From Candidatus Sulfotelmatobacter sp. (GTDB lineage Bacteria; Acidobacteriota; Terriglobia; Terriglobales; Acidobacteriaceae): a DNA stretch of 64,000 nucleotides. Made by a program: the position numbers and the translations under genes. Each line of letters opens with the position of its first letter. The first letter of the stretch is position 1. The notes below the pieces were generated by a model. That model had not been told where the DNA came from and ran no database searches. It saw nothing but the letters and a program-made list of their open reading frames with translations. Of this stretch, positions 8,092 to 16,466 are shown one piece after another. Where the stretch lies: NCBI GenBank assembly GCA_030039165.1, contig JASHQM010000056.1:29360-93359 (forward strand), given 5' to 3'.

Positions 8092-9750
8092 TCAAGTCTT
8101 CGAGACTTTACCGGACGCAGACTGCGCTGTTCGTTGCAACTCACGCAACTTGAAACGTTGTACCTTGCCGGTTGCGGTTTTCGGCAGCTCCGGCAAGAAC
8201 TCAATCCACCGCGGACGCTTGTAGGCGCCGAGCCTTTCGGTCACCCAGTCCTGCAAGCTGCGCACGAGATCCTCGTTTGGCACAGCCTCAGGATTCACGA
8301 CGACATATGCCACAGGTTTGTTCAGCTTGCTCGCATCTTCGCGAGCGATAACGGCTGCTTCCTGCACGGCGGGATGGGCGATCAAGGCGTTTTCCACCTC
8401 AGCCGGGCTGAGCCAGCGCCCATTCACTTTGAACAGATCATCACCTCGCCCTGCGTACCAGTAATAACCGTCTTCATCCTGGTAATACCTATCGCCAGTG
8501 CGAAACCACGGACCATCGAACGTGGCTTTGGTTTTTTCGTGCTGATTCCAATATCCGGCACAGGTGGAGTCGCCTTTGATGAGCAACGCGCCGATTTCCC
8601 CGCGCGCAACATCGTGCCCGTTTTCATCTACCAGCCGCGCCTCATAACCCGGAATGATCTTGCCGGTCGATCCCGGCCGCATTTCATCCGCGCGATTGGA
8701 AATCACCATCTGTAATGTTTCGGTCGAACCCAGGCCATCGAGAATTTCCACGCCAAACCGTTCCTTGAATCGCTGGAAAACTGCGGCTGGCAGTGATTCA
8801 CCGGCAGAAACTGCCTGGCGAATGCTCGAGAGATCGAACTCTTTTCCCTCCGGGGAATGGTAAGCCAGCATGGCGACATAGTTCGACGGCACTGAAAAGA
8901 AAAGGGTCGGCCGATAGCGCTCGATATTCGCGTAAATCGTGGCCACGTCTGGGCGAGGCCCCGAGAGAATTGTAGTAGCGCCACATGACAAGGGAAAATA
9001 TCCGGCGTTGCCCAGACCGTAAGCAAAAAACAATCGCGCCACACTGTAACAGCGGTCGTGCTCGCTGATCTGCAAGATGCCCTTGGCATACAGCTCGGAG
9101 CAGACCACCATGTCGTGATGCAGATGAATACACGCCTTGGATGCGCCCGTGCTTCCTGAAGAATAGAGCCAGAAAGCAGTATCGTCTTTGCTCGTTGCTG
9201 CCGCCTCCATTTGCGATGACGCACTTTCCAGCAAACTCTCGAAACTCGGGTAGTTTCCTCCGCGCCCATTCACAACCACGATCTTCTCCAGGTACTTGAG
9301 CGTTTTCTTGGCGATTGATTCCACGGCGGGAAGCAGCGCTGCGTCGACGAGGAGCACCCGCGCTCGCGTATCGTTCAAAAGATATTCATACTCGTCTGGC
9401 CGGAGATAAGTATTGAAGGGTACGGCAACCGCGCCCAGTTTGATCGCTCCGAAGAAGCAATACAGGAACTCAGGAGAATCAGGAACCAGAAAGACGATCC
9501 GCTCCTCCATGCGGACGCCGAGTTGCTGCAGGGCGTTGCCGGCGCGATTGACCTGATCCTGCAGTTGCGCGTAGGAAATTTGTTCCGAACCGCACTCAAT
9601 CGCGACATTACTGCCCCGCCCTTCGAGCACATTGCGATCCACAAAGTAGCAGGCAACGTTGAATGCATCGGGAATGGCGATCAAGAGTAGTTCTCTTTCG
9701 TGAGCCTTTTGTACTCCTGTTGGTTGCAAACGGCGGGGAGTATAGCACAC
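8092..9750 (-). CDS. Benzoate-CoA ligase family adenylate-forming enzyme
   Basis: This acyl-CoA synthetase has a P-loop-like YSSGSTGASK (normally followed by G, here A), the GLGSTE motif, the AGRGDDLFKVNGRWLSP hinge and catalytic Lys in PKTATGK near the C-terminus. Length and overall pattern are closest to benzoate/4-hydroxybenzoate-CoA ligases, which activate aromatic acids with ATP and CoA. The open frame begins at ATG 9750, but family alignment suggests translation may begin at a TTG about 60-65 bases later, just before IAIPDAFNVA, with GAGA upstream. The aromatic substrate is not decidable here. The gene hints at a CoA-dependent route beside the beta-ketoadipate genes. Confidence 0.8.
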   Translation of the reverse strand: MCYTPRRLQPTGVQKAHERELLLIAIPDAFNVACYFVDRNVLEGRGSNVAIECGSEQISYAQLQDQVNRAGNALQQLGVRMEERIVFLVPDSPEFLYCFFGAIKLGAVAVPFNTYLRPDEYEYLLNDTRARVLLVDAALLPAVESIAKKTLKYLEKIVVVNGRGGNYPSFESLLESASSQMEAAATSKDDTAFWLYSSGSTGASKACIHLHHDMVVCSELYAKGILQISEHDRCYSVARLFFAYGLGNAGYFPLSCGATTILSGPRPDVATIYANIERYRPTLFFSVPSNYVAMLAYHSPEGKEFDLSSIRQAVSAGESLPAAVFQRFKERFGVEILDGLGSTETLQMVISNRADEMRPGSTGKIIPGYEARLVDENGHDVARGEIGALLIKGDSTCAGYWNQHEKTKATFDGPWFRTGDRYYQDEDGYYWYAGRGDDLFKVNGRWLSPAEVENALIAHPAVQEAAVIAREDASKLNKPVAYVVVNPEAVPNEDLVRSLQDWVTERLGAYKRPRWIEFLPELPKTATGKVQRFKLRELQRTAQSASGKVSKT

Positions 9751-9777
9751 AGAAATTCTGGCTGCTCCGCTTGTCCA

Positions 9778-10194
9778 TCATTCTCCGTTGACCGTCACGA
9801 GGATGGTTCGCTCGCGGCCACGCACGTCACACTCCAAATGGAAAACTTGTTGCCACGTTCCGAGTACCAGCTTGCCGTCGGAAACAGGCACGGTGAGCGA
9901 CGCCCCCAGCAGCGTCGCCTGCAAATGCGAATGCCCATTCCCATCGTGCCAGGCCTGCTCATGGCCGTAGTTCCGGCTGGGTGGGATGAGTTTGTTCAAA
10001 ATCGATGGTAAGTCGCGCTGCAATCCGGATTCAAATTCGATAGTACCGACCGCAGCTGTGCTGCCGATATTGAAGACGTTAGCCGTACCAGTTTGCACTC
10101 CCGACGAGCTCACGATAGAAGACACTTTCCCGGTAAGATTGTGCATGTCGCCATTCCCTTTGGTGCGGATAGAGATTTGTTGCTGATAAATCAT
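9778..10194 (-). CDS. YjbQ/UPF0047 family protein (secondary thiamine-phosphate-synthase-type)
   Basis: This 138-residue cytoplasmic protein has the YjbQ/UPF0047 pattern: SGVQTGTANVFNIGSTAAV, then the HNDGxxHxxA-like block as WHDGNGHSHLQATLLG, then LGTWQQVFHLECD. Some family members have weak thiamine-phosphate synthase activity; the physiological role is unsettled. The ATG at 10194 follows GAGGG at good spacing. It lies 27 bases beyond the CoA ligase start on the same strand, so cotranscription is possible though no functional link is evident. Confidence 0.85.
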   Translation of the reverse strand: MIYQQQISIRTKGNGDMHNLTGKVSSIVSSSGVQTGTANVFNIGSTAAVGTIEFESGLQRDLPSILNKLIPPSRNYGHEQAWHDGNGHSHLQATLLGASLTVPVSDGKLVLGTWQQVFHLECDVRGRERTILVTVNGE

Positions 10195-10362
10195 GCCGCC
10201 CTCTTGACCTCATGAACATGGTACCGCTGCCGCAGCATGAAGGCGTACTGCATCCTGTCGACCTGCATATTGTTGTGGCGCGACTCAGTTCACATTTCTT
10301 TTATTATGTTTCCAATAGGTCAGGCGGGGATGGCAGCAGCATGTGACGGACAAGATTCTCCA

Positions 10363-10385
10363 GTTCCTGTTTCTGAAACCGGAAC
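10363..10385. repeat. Inverted repeat upstream of the 2-epimerase gene
   Basis: GTTCCTGTTTC (10363-10373), one T, then GAAACCGGAAC (10375-10385) form an eleven-base inverted repeat with a single mismatch. It lies 58 bases before the epimerase ATG, in a 249-base gap (10195-10443) that holds no other recognisable feature. With a one-base centre it suits a protein-binding palindrome better than an RNA hairpin. Confidence 0.4.
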
Positions 10386-10443
10386 CGGCAATCGCGTAAA
10401 CAAGAACTGCGCAAGAAAGCTGTAAGAAGGGCGGGAGTTTTCG

Positions 10444-11697
10444 ATGAAGGTTCTTATTGTGGTTGGCGCGCGCCCCAATTTTATGAAAGCAGCGCCCATT
10501 CTGCGTGCCATCCGCAATCAGAATAGAAGCACAGACGTTATCACACCCGTACTTGTGCATACGGGCCAACATTATGACGCGACGATGTCGGACGCTTTCT
10601 TCATTGACCTCAACCTTCCCGCTCCCGATATCTGTCTCGGGGTCGGTCCCGGTTCGCACGCCAGCCAGACCGCGGCCATCATGCAGAAATTTGAAGGCGT
10701 TCTGGAAAAAGAGCGTCCCGATATTGTCGTGGTTGTCGGCGACGTGAATTCAACGCTCGCGTGTGCCCTGACTACCGCCAAAATGTCGTTCGATTCTGCC
10801 GGCAGCCGTCCCCTGCTCGCCCACGTGGAAGCAGGGCTACGTTCTTTCGATCGATCGATGCCCGAGGAGCTTAACCGGGTAGTAACCGATCATCTGTCTG
10901 ATTTTCTCTTCGTGACCGAGGAAAGTGGTTTGCGCAATCTGCAAAACGAAGGGATCCCAGCAGGTCGCATTTTCTTCGCTGGGAATACGATGATCGATTC
11001 CCTGCTCGCTTATCTCGAGCAAGCCGAACAGTCGACGATCCTGCAACGGCTCGGTCTATCGGCTGCGAACGGCTCAACAAGCCCGCGGCCTTATGCATTG
11101 CTCACGGTGCATCGCCCGTCCAATGTTGACGACCGCGCCGTGTTTGTGGAGATTCTCGAAGGCTTGCAGGAAATCGACGACGCCATTATCTTCCCCGCTC
11201 ATCCGCGGACACAAAAACAAATTCAACGGCTCAAGCTGCAGTCTTATTTCAGAGCGAATGATCGCAAAACTCAAACCCGGTCGGCTTCCCGGGCGAAGAC
11301 CAAGATCAAAGCCATCGATCCTCTCGGCTACCTCGATTTTCTCTGCCTCATGAAGCACGCATCGCTCGTGATTACCGATTCCGGAGGGATTCAGGAGGAA
11401 ACCACCGGTCTCGGCATACCTTGCGTCACAGTCCGTGGGAACACGGAAAGGCCGATTACGCTGAGCAAGGGAACGAATTTGCTTGGAGGCACGCGCCGAG
11501 ACAGCATTCGCGAAGCCATCCGCCGCCAGCAAAAACGCAGCCGCAGATTCTCCGTCCCTGATCTGTGGGACGGTAAGGCCGCCGAACGAATCGTCGAAAT
11601 CCTGCTCCAGCAGTGTGATTTCAGCCGCCCGAATCGGGGCGCGCCGAATGGCGCTTCGGAGAGAAACTCCCGGTTGTTCGGTTCGCAAAACCAATAA
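10444..11697 (+). CDS. wecB: UDP-N-acetylglucosamine 2-epimerase (WecB/WbpI type, non-hydrolysing)
   Basis: The 417-residue cytoplasmic enzyme begins with the family pattern KVLIVVGARPNFMKAAPI. It has HTGQHYD, HVEAGLRSFDR near residues 128-138 and DSGGIQEE near 312-319. It inverts C2 of UDP-GlcNAc or a derivative to make ManNAc-type sugar nucleotides. A GGGAG site stands eight bases before the ATG. The WbpB/D/E-like trio at 25-28 kb could make UDP-2,3-diacetamido-glucuronate, the substrate of the WbpI branch. The gene may therefore serve the exopolysaccharide, although it stands apart. Enterobacterial-type WecB is the alternative. Confidence 0.88.
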   Translation: MKVLIVVGARPNFMKAAPILRAIRNQNRSTDVITPVLVHTGQHYDATMSDAFFIDLNLPAPDICLGVGPGSHASQTAAIMQKFEGVLEKERPDIVVVVGDVNSTLACALTTAKMSFDSAGSRPLLAHVEAGLRSFDRSMPEELNRVVTDHLSDFLFVTEESGLRNLQNEGIPAGRIFFAGNTMIDSLLAYLEQAEQSTILQRLGLSAANGSTSPRPYALLTVHRPSNVDDRAVFVEILEGLQEIDDAIIFPAHPRTQKQIQRLKLQSYFRANDRKTQTRSASRAKTKIKAIDPLGYLDFLCLMKHASLVITDSGGIQEETTGLGIPCVTVRGNTERPITLSKGTNLLGGTRRDSIREAIRRQQKRSRRFSVPDLWDGKAAERIVEILLQQCDFSRPNRGAPNGASERNSRLFGSQNQ

Positions 11698-11781
11698 GTG
11701 AACTCACGAATCGATCCCATTCCCTAGTCTGGCACGAAGCCCTGCGTCATAAGAACGATTTTAGTTTTCTCATTGCGACCT

Positions 11782-13038
11782 TCAGGGAACCGCAACTTGC
11801 AGAGCGGCGGAATATCCGCTTTCTTGCCCGCTCGTGTTGACGGTAGTGGCGACATAGTAATAGGTGACCCCAGACGCCACGGTGCTGTCAGTGTAGGCTG
11901 TGTTCTCATCCAGACTGGAATTGATCCTCGAATAGGCCCCCAGCACAGTGCCACGATACACGTTGTAGCCCGCAATTGAAGCAGAACCACTTGGACTCCA
12001 GGAGAGATTGACGCTGTATTGTTGGGTAACCCCGGTTCCGTTCACTGATTCCGAGACTTGTGGGTCGGACGCATTGCTGGAAAACGTAAGCGAGCCGGAG
12101 AAGGTTCCGCTCTTGCTGGGCGAAAAAACCGCATCAAACTGCACAGTCTCGCCTGCCGCAATCGTTAGGGGAAAGGAAGCTCCCGTAATCGAAAATTGCG
12201 TGCTGTTGCTGGTGGCGGACGAAACTGTGACACTGCCTCCAGTTGCCGTCAAAGTGGAGGGAAGTGTGGTTGTGCTTCCGACATTGACGTCGCCAAAGTT
12301 CAGAACTGCGGTGCCGAGGCTGAGCTGTGCGGCAGCGACGGTTGCGCCTGTACCATTGAGCGGAACCGTTTGCACGCCTGGACCGGTAATCACGACGGTG
12401 CCTCCCGTGAGGCCGGCGCTCTGGGGTTTAAAGGTGACATTTAGAGTGATGCTTTGTCCACCATTGAGCGTCAACGGCAAGGCGGGCGCCTTGAAGGAGA
12501 ACTCACTGCCTACGGTCTGCAATGCAGACAAAGTCACCCCCCACGTGCGCGTGTTAGTCAGCACAACGGCCAGCGTCGAACTGCTCCCGACGGCCACCTG
12601 CCCGAACGAGAGACTTTCGGGGGCGGCGCTCAGCGCAGTGCTTCTTACTCCCACACCCCCAGCGGAGAGTTTGAGGCTCGGGTTTGACGCGTTGCTGGTG
12701 AACGTGATCTGCCCGCCGGTCCATTGTGTCGCTGTGGGAGAGAACGTAACGTTAAATCCGGCGCTCTCGCCGGCCGCCAGCACGACCGGCAGAATCTCAC
12801 CCGACACTGCGAAATTCGAATTGGTGGAGCTGATGGCCGAGATCGTCGCGCTGGTTTGACCGGTGTTGGTCAAAACAACCAGTTGAGTTTCCGATTGTCC
12901 AATGTCGACCGAGCCAAATCCCACGCTCGCCGGCGAGCAAACCAATTGTTGGGCGACCACTTGCGATCGCAGAGTCAATATCACGCCGACGACAATCAGA
13001 GTAGAGAGAAACCGACTGCTCGACTGGGGGAGTCGCAT
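11782..13038 (-). CDS. Secreted protein: three choice-of-anchor-D repeats plus fibronectin III domain
   Basis: The 418-residue protein has an N-terminal signal sequence (FLSTLIVVGVILTLRSQVVAQ). Three ASPM/SPD-2/hydin-like repeats of about 100 residues follow, each with a core like LSFGxVxVGSSSTLxVxLTN and ending in a G-rich GTG motif. The last about 85 residues form a fibronectin type III domain (LSWSPSGSASIAGYNVYRG, then YYYVATTVNTSGQESGYS). No catalytic motif is seen. It is probably an exported surface or matrix protein. It shares its layout with the next minus-strand gene, and its last domain resembles the protein at 53.7 kb. The gap to that next gene (13039-13232) holds nothing recognisable. 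Confidence 0.75.
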   Translation of the reverse strand: MRLPQSSSRFLSTLIVVGVILTLRSQVVAQQLVCSPASVGFGSVDIGQSETQLVVLTNTGQTSATISAISSTNSNFAVSGEILPVVLAAGESAGFNVTFSPTATQWTGGQITFTSNASNPSLKLSAGGVGVRSTALSAAPESLSFGQVAVGSSSTLAVVLTNTRTWGVTLSALQTVGSEFSFKAPALPLTLNGGQSITLNVTFKPQSAGLTGGTVVITGPGVQTVPLNGTGATVAAAQLSLGTAVLNFGDVNVGSTTTLPSTLTATGGSVTVSSATSNSTQFSITGASFPLTIAAGETVQFDAVFSPSKSGTFSGSLTFSSNASDPQVSESVNGTGVTQQYSVNLSWSPSGSASIAGYNVYRGTVLGAYSRINSSLDENTAYTDSTVASGVTYYYVATTVNTSGQESGYSAALQVAVP

Positions 13039-13232
13039 AACTAGGAGTGTGCAACTCCGCGGACTAGCCGCACAGATTCCAATGGTTCAAACACCCCCAG
13101 GACCGGAAGTACACTCCGGGAGAAACTAACGGTTTGCTCATGAAAATGCGCGGACTTTCATGGGCTACTGCCTGACGCAGGAACCGTCGCTCAAATTGAT
13201 TGAATGAGCTGAAAACTATGAAAGGATTGGGG

Positions 13233-14279
13233 TTACGGAGCGGGGATTTGCAGGTTGGAAACGATATTTGAGTAACCGCTTTCTTGATTGCTGGTGTTCA
13301 CCGCGGTCGTGGCGTAGCAATAGGCTGTACCATCCACCACAACCGTATCGGTGTACGCCGTACTCGTGTCCAGCACGGAATTGATTTTGGAGAAAGATCC
13401 GCATGCATTGGTATAGATGGCGCGATAGACGTTGTAGCCAGAGATCTCCGACGAGTCGCTCGCATCCCAGGACAGGCTCACCGAATAGGTGGGCGCATCC
13501 GTCCCCGTGCCAGTCAATGTTTCCTGGGTAAATGCGGACTGTGCGTTGCTTGAAAGGGTTAGGGTCGCGGTTGCCACCCCGACGTTCGACGGGCTGAACG
13601 TCACCGTGAACGGAACGCTGTGGCCTGCAGGAATGGTCACCGGAAGCGAGAGCCCGCTTAGGCTGAACGCTGCATTATTGATGCTCGCTGCAGTAATAGT
13701 CACGCTCGCACCATTGGCCGTAAGGCTACCGGAAGAATTGCCGCTGCTCCCAACAGCCACGCTGCCCACAGGTAGCGTGCCGGGAGGGGAAATGCTGAGT
13801 TCTCCCGCGGCCACGGAGGCGGTGCCGGTTCCGCCCAGAGGAATGGTCAGAGCCGCATCGGATGCGCTCGAGGTAATGGTAACGTTGCCGCTGACGGAAC
13901 CGGTTGTACTCGGGCTGAACACAACATTGAAGGTTGCGCCCTGTCCGGGAGAGAGAGACATGGGAGCGCTGATGCCACTTACGCTGAATCCGGTTCCGCT
14001 GACTGTAACCTGCGAGATCGCGATGCTGGAAGCGCCTGAATTGGTTATCGTCTCGGAGAGGGACTTGCCGCCACCCAGGGTGACGGTGCCAAAGCTAAGG
14101 CTGCTTGAGGTCGCTGAGAGCTGGCTGGGAGAAGCGGTATGGTTCGAACTGTTTCCGCCGTTTCCGCTGCTGCTCACACCTGAGCAGCTGTCGAACAGGA
14201 TTAGAGGGGCCAATAACCCCAAGATTCCAAGCGTCTTTAACGAACCGTCGCGGACGAGTGTCCAGCGCTCTTTCTTCAT
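13233..14279 (-). CDS. Probable lipoprotein: two choice-of-anchor-D repeats plus fibronectin III domain
   Basis: The 348-residue protein starts MKKERWTLVRDG, followed by a hydrophobic stretch and LILFDSC. This could be a non-ideal lipobox with lipidated Cys32, and a Ser/Gly/Asn-rich linker follows. Two choice-of-anchor-D repeats come next (first core LSFGTVTLGGGKS). A C-terminal fibronectin type III domain (SEISGYNVYRA, then CYATTAVNTSNQESGYSN) closes it. It is a shorter paralogue of the adjacent 418-residue protein, so the pair probably arose by tandem duplication. A structural role on the outer surface is inferred. Confidence 0.75.
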   Translation of the reverse strand: MKKERWTLVRDGSLKTLGILGLLAPLILFDSCSGVSSSGNGGNSSNHTASPSQLSATSSSLSFGTVTLGGGKSLSETITNSGASSIAISQVTVSGTGFSVSGISAPMSLSPGQGATFNVVFSPSTTGSVSGNVTITSSASDAALTIPLGGTGTASVAAGELSISPPGTLPVGSVAVGSSGNSSGSLTANGASVTITAASINNAAFSLSGLSLPVTIPAGHSVPFTVTFSPSNVGVATATLTLSSNAQSAFTQETLTGTGTDAPTYSVSLSWDASDSSEISGYNVYRAIYTNACGSFSKINSVLDTSTAYTDTVVVDGTAYCYATTAVNTSNQESGYSNIVSNLQIPAP

Positions 14280-14555
14280 AGCGAACCGACCCTCAAGCCC
14301 AATGTGCTTAAGCGAAACGCCTTAAGGAATCCTTATTGCCAAGAGTGTCGGCCCGGGTGCCTCAAAGTGCTAGATACCAGAGGTACAGGGTGTAGTGCAG
14401 GCTGGGCCTTTGAGTCGAGACAGGATGCCTAGTCTACTGTCTTTTCTTTGGATTACGGCGGCCGGTGAATGCTATCCGGATAGACGCGGTTGTCTTAGCT
14501 GAGAAGGAGCGCTGCTTTGGGCGATGGTATCGCTGATTCGACCAACCGCCTGCGA

Positions 14556-15617
14556 CTAAGCTTCTGCGCGAGCGGCTGCCGGCGGTTTTGGTTGCAGAGA
14601 AAGAGTGGGCATTGAGGCAGAGGGTATCTTCTGCTTGGCGAGCCACATATCTGCCATGCGTTTGGATTCTTCGATTTGTTGCGGCGTCATCCTTTTCATC
14701 AATGACTGGCGAGCGTGCAAGGCGCGCTCGGTAGCCAGGGTATACCATACGTATGCTTCGACAAGATCCCGAGGAGCATCGCGACGAGTCACATAGAGCT
14801 CCGCCAATGCCAGCTGTGCCCCTGGGGCACCCGCCTCTGCCGATTGCTTGAGCAGATTGACTTCTGCGGGCGTGTAGGCATCGCTATCCCCGCTTTGTGT
14901 GCGGGAGGGCGGCGGTGACACTTGGCCCTTGGAATGGCTCAACGTCATAAACAGAAGCTCGACACGGCTGGAAACACCAAGCTTGTCAAAGACTCGAAAT
15001 AGATAGTTCTTGACTGTGTGCTGGCTTAGGTTCATGCGCTTGGCAATTTCCCGGTTGGTCAACCCCTCGGCAAGGTAACCCACTACTTCCAGCTCGCGAG
15101 CCGAGAGCAGGTTAATTCCCGCCGCATTGATCGCGCGCAGTGCCGGGGCATGAGCTAAAGCGACCATGGCAACTTCTAACTGATGGCTGTTGGCCCAGAT
15201 CTGCCCCTGATGTACACAACGCACGCACTTGTTTAGCAGTTCGATCGGGTCGTTCCTGCCAAATACTCCTCGCGCACCTGCACGAAATGCTTGCACGACC
15301 GCTTCGTCTTTGGACGAGTCTAACAGTAGCACCGACCGGGTGACGGGATGTGACGCCGACAATTGTTGTAGAATTTCGAGACCTTGCCCAGGGTGCTCGT
15401 CAATGTTCGCGCTGATAACTAGCACATCAATGTCTTGGACCGCTACGGCTACGGCTGCACCGGAGAGTTCAGAATCGCAGGGAATGACCGCCAGACCAGG
15501 ATCCCGCCGCAGAGCGTCCGCGACAAGACGAGAATGGATACGTGAACTGTCGGCAACGAGAACCCGGACCGAACTTTGTTCCGGATCCCGATGACCTTCC
15601 TTCATCGGTAGCCTCAT
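14556..15617 (-). CDS. LuxR/NarL-type regulator with pseudo-receiver and Sel1-like C-terminus
   Basis: The 353 residues hold a receiver-like domain (about 17-135), a LuxR-type helix-turn-helix (about 170-230: LSARELEVVGYLAEGLTNREIAKRMNLS) and a C-terminal TPR/Sel1-like segment (about 250-305: AEAGAPGAQLALAELY, then AYVWYTLA). The phospho-acceptor Asp is replaced: VLVISANID puts Ser69 where VLLLD-type receivers have Asp, and the conserved Lys is also changed. Control by ordinary phosphorylation is therefore unlikely. Two starts are possible, ATG 15617 or ATG 15605; the latter has GAGG about six bases upstream. It is divergent from the exopolysaccharide operon and a natural candidate to regulate it. 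Confidence 0.8.
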   Translation of the reverse strand: MRLPMKEGHRDPEQSSVRVLVADSSRIHSRLVADALRRDPGLAVIPCDSELSGAAVAVAVQDIDVLVISANIDEHPGQGLEILQQLSASHPVTRSVLLLDSSKDEAVVQAFRAGARGVFGRNDPIELLNKCVRCVHQGQIWANSHQLEVAMVALAHAPALRAINAAGINLLSARELEVVGYLAEGLTNREIAKRMNLSQHTVKNYLFRVFDKLGVSSRVELLFMTLSHSKGQVSPPPSRTQSGDSDAYTPAEVNLLKQSAEAGAPGAQLALAELYVTRRDAPRDLVEAYVWYTLATERALHARQSLMKRMTPQQIEESKRMADMWLAKQKIPSASMPTLSLQPKPPAAARAEA

Positions 15618-15710
15618 TTCTGGAGCGAAACCGGCAGTCCCAATTTCTTACGCAGAATAAAGCTGTAGAACCCGTACAGCGAATCGGATTTTACTCGCCT
15701 TGCGCTGATC

Positions 15711-15726
15711 TGGCAAGAATTTTGCA
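15711..15726 (+). promoter_or_regulatory. Sigma-54 (RpoN) -24/-12 promoter
   Basis: TGGCAAGAATTTTGCA matches the RpoN consensus TGGCACGnnnnTTGCA at all but one base of the conserved positions. It has the obligatory GG (15712-15713) and GC (15724-15725) separated by ten bases. Transcription would start near 15737 and read toward the UpxY-like gene and the exopolysaccharide operon. Confidence 0.7.
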
Positions 15727-15731
15727 TCGAT

Positions 15732-15758
15732 GTTGCAAGTTCTTGATTCAGGTTGCAA
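15732..15758 (+). repeat. Direct repeat GTTGCAA, twice, 20 bases apart
   Basis: GTTGCAA occurs at 15732-15738 and 15752-15758, exactly 20 bases (about two helical turns) apart, overlapping the predicted start of the sigma-54 promoter. This is suitable spacing for cooperative binding of a repressor or modulator, but no protein can be assigned. Confidence 0.3.
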
Positions 15759-16466
15759 AGCAATTCAACAAGGCGCTTCACCGGGTTGCATCTATTAGTC
15801 CTGACGACATCGTTGGGACCCTTTTTGCTTGCGACCGCTAGCCGCACGACGCTGCAGGCTATCGGAAGGAAATCAACTCGACACCGGCCTTCATCTCGTT
15901 CAGAAGAAGGAGTTTGGCCGTCTGATGCAACCTACAAGCGCACACAGGAACTGTTTGTATAGGGGAAACGCGGCCTTAGAAATATCGAATGTGCCTTATT
16001 GAGACTGATTTCCGCAGAGGGAGAGAATAATGCCGTCGAGACTAAAGACCTCTTGCAATGCGCTGCAATCGGATGTACATTCAAATCACTCTGGCCGAGC
16101 CCCCCGATATTACTCTCTTCCATTCCCCCGCAGGCCCGAGTACCAAAAGCTAAAGTGTGTGGAATAACGGGACCAAGATCGCAGATGGGACCGACTGGGC
16201 GAAGCTGTATCGTTTAGCGAGAAAAAGGACTCCCGTTTGCGGGGAAGTCGCAACATTGCAACTCCTTGCATGTATATGCGGGTGAGATCACTGTGAGATA
16301 CACCTAAGGTCGCTGACAAGATTTAGCGAGTTGTAAGATGGCAAGAATTTTTAGGTTTGTCGTTTTTTCTTAACTCAGCAAGTCTCCCTCCCCCGTTGAT
16401 CTAACAAATCGTTAACAGGGCGCGTTTACGGGCAAGCTCGAGAAGCGTGACCCACAGGGCGAAGCT

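Larger units (their letters stand above)
15618..16466. other. Long gene-free leader region between regulator and exopolysaccharide operon
   Basis: About 850 bases contain no convincing gene; the short frames here lack family patterns or ribosome sites. The region carries a sigma-54-type promoter at 15711, a pair of GTTGCAA heptamers just behind it, and a second copy of the 13-mer TGGCAAGAATTTT at 16339. A transcript from the promoter would have a leader of about 730 bases before the UpxY-like gene. Confidence 0.6.

Noticed and set aside
12008..12859. 283-residue open frame antisense to the first choice-of-anchor-D gene
   Set aside because: It is the mirror of a repetitive Ser/Thr/Val-rich gene, has no family pattern or ribosome site, and the opposite strand encodes a clear secreted protein.
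13489..14325. 278-residue open frame antisense to the second choice-of-anchor-D gene
   Set aside because: It is again a shadow of low-complexity coding sequence on the minus strand.
16339..16354. Second sigma-54 promoter
   Set aside because: It shares TGGCAAGAATTTT with the site at 15711, but the -12 GC is replaced by TA, so the essential element is missing.
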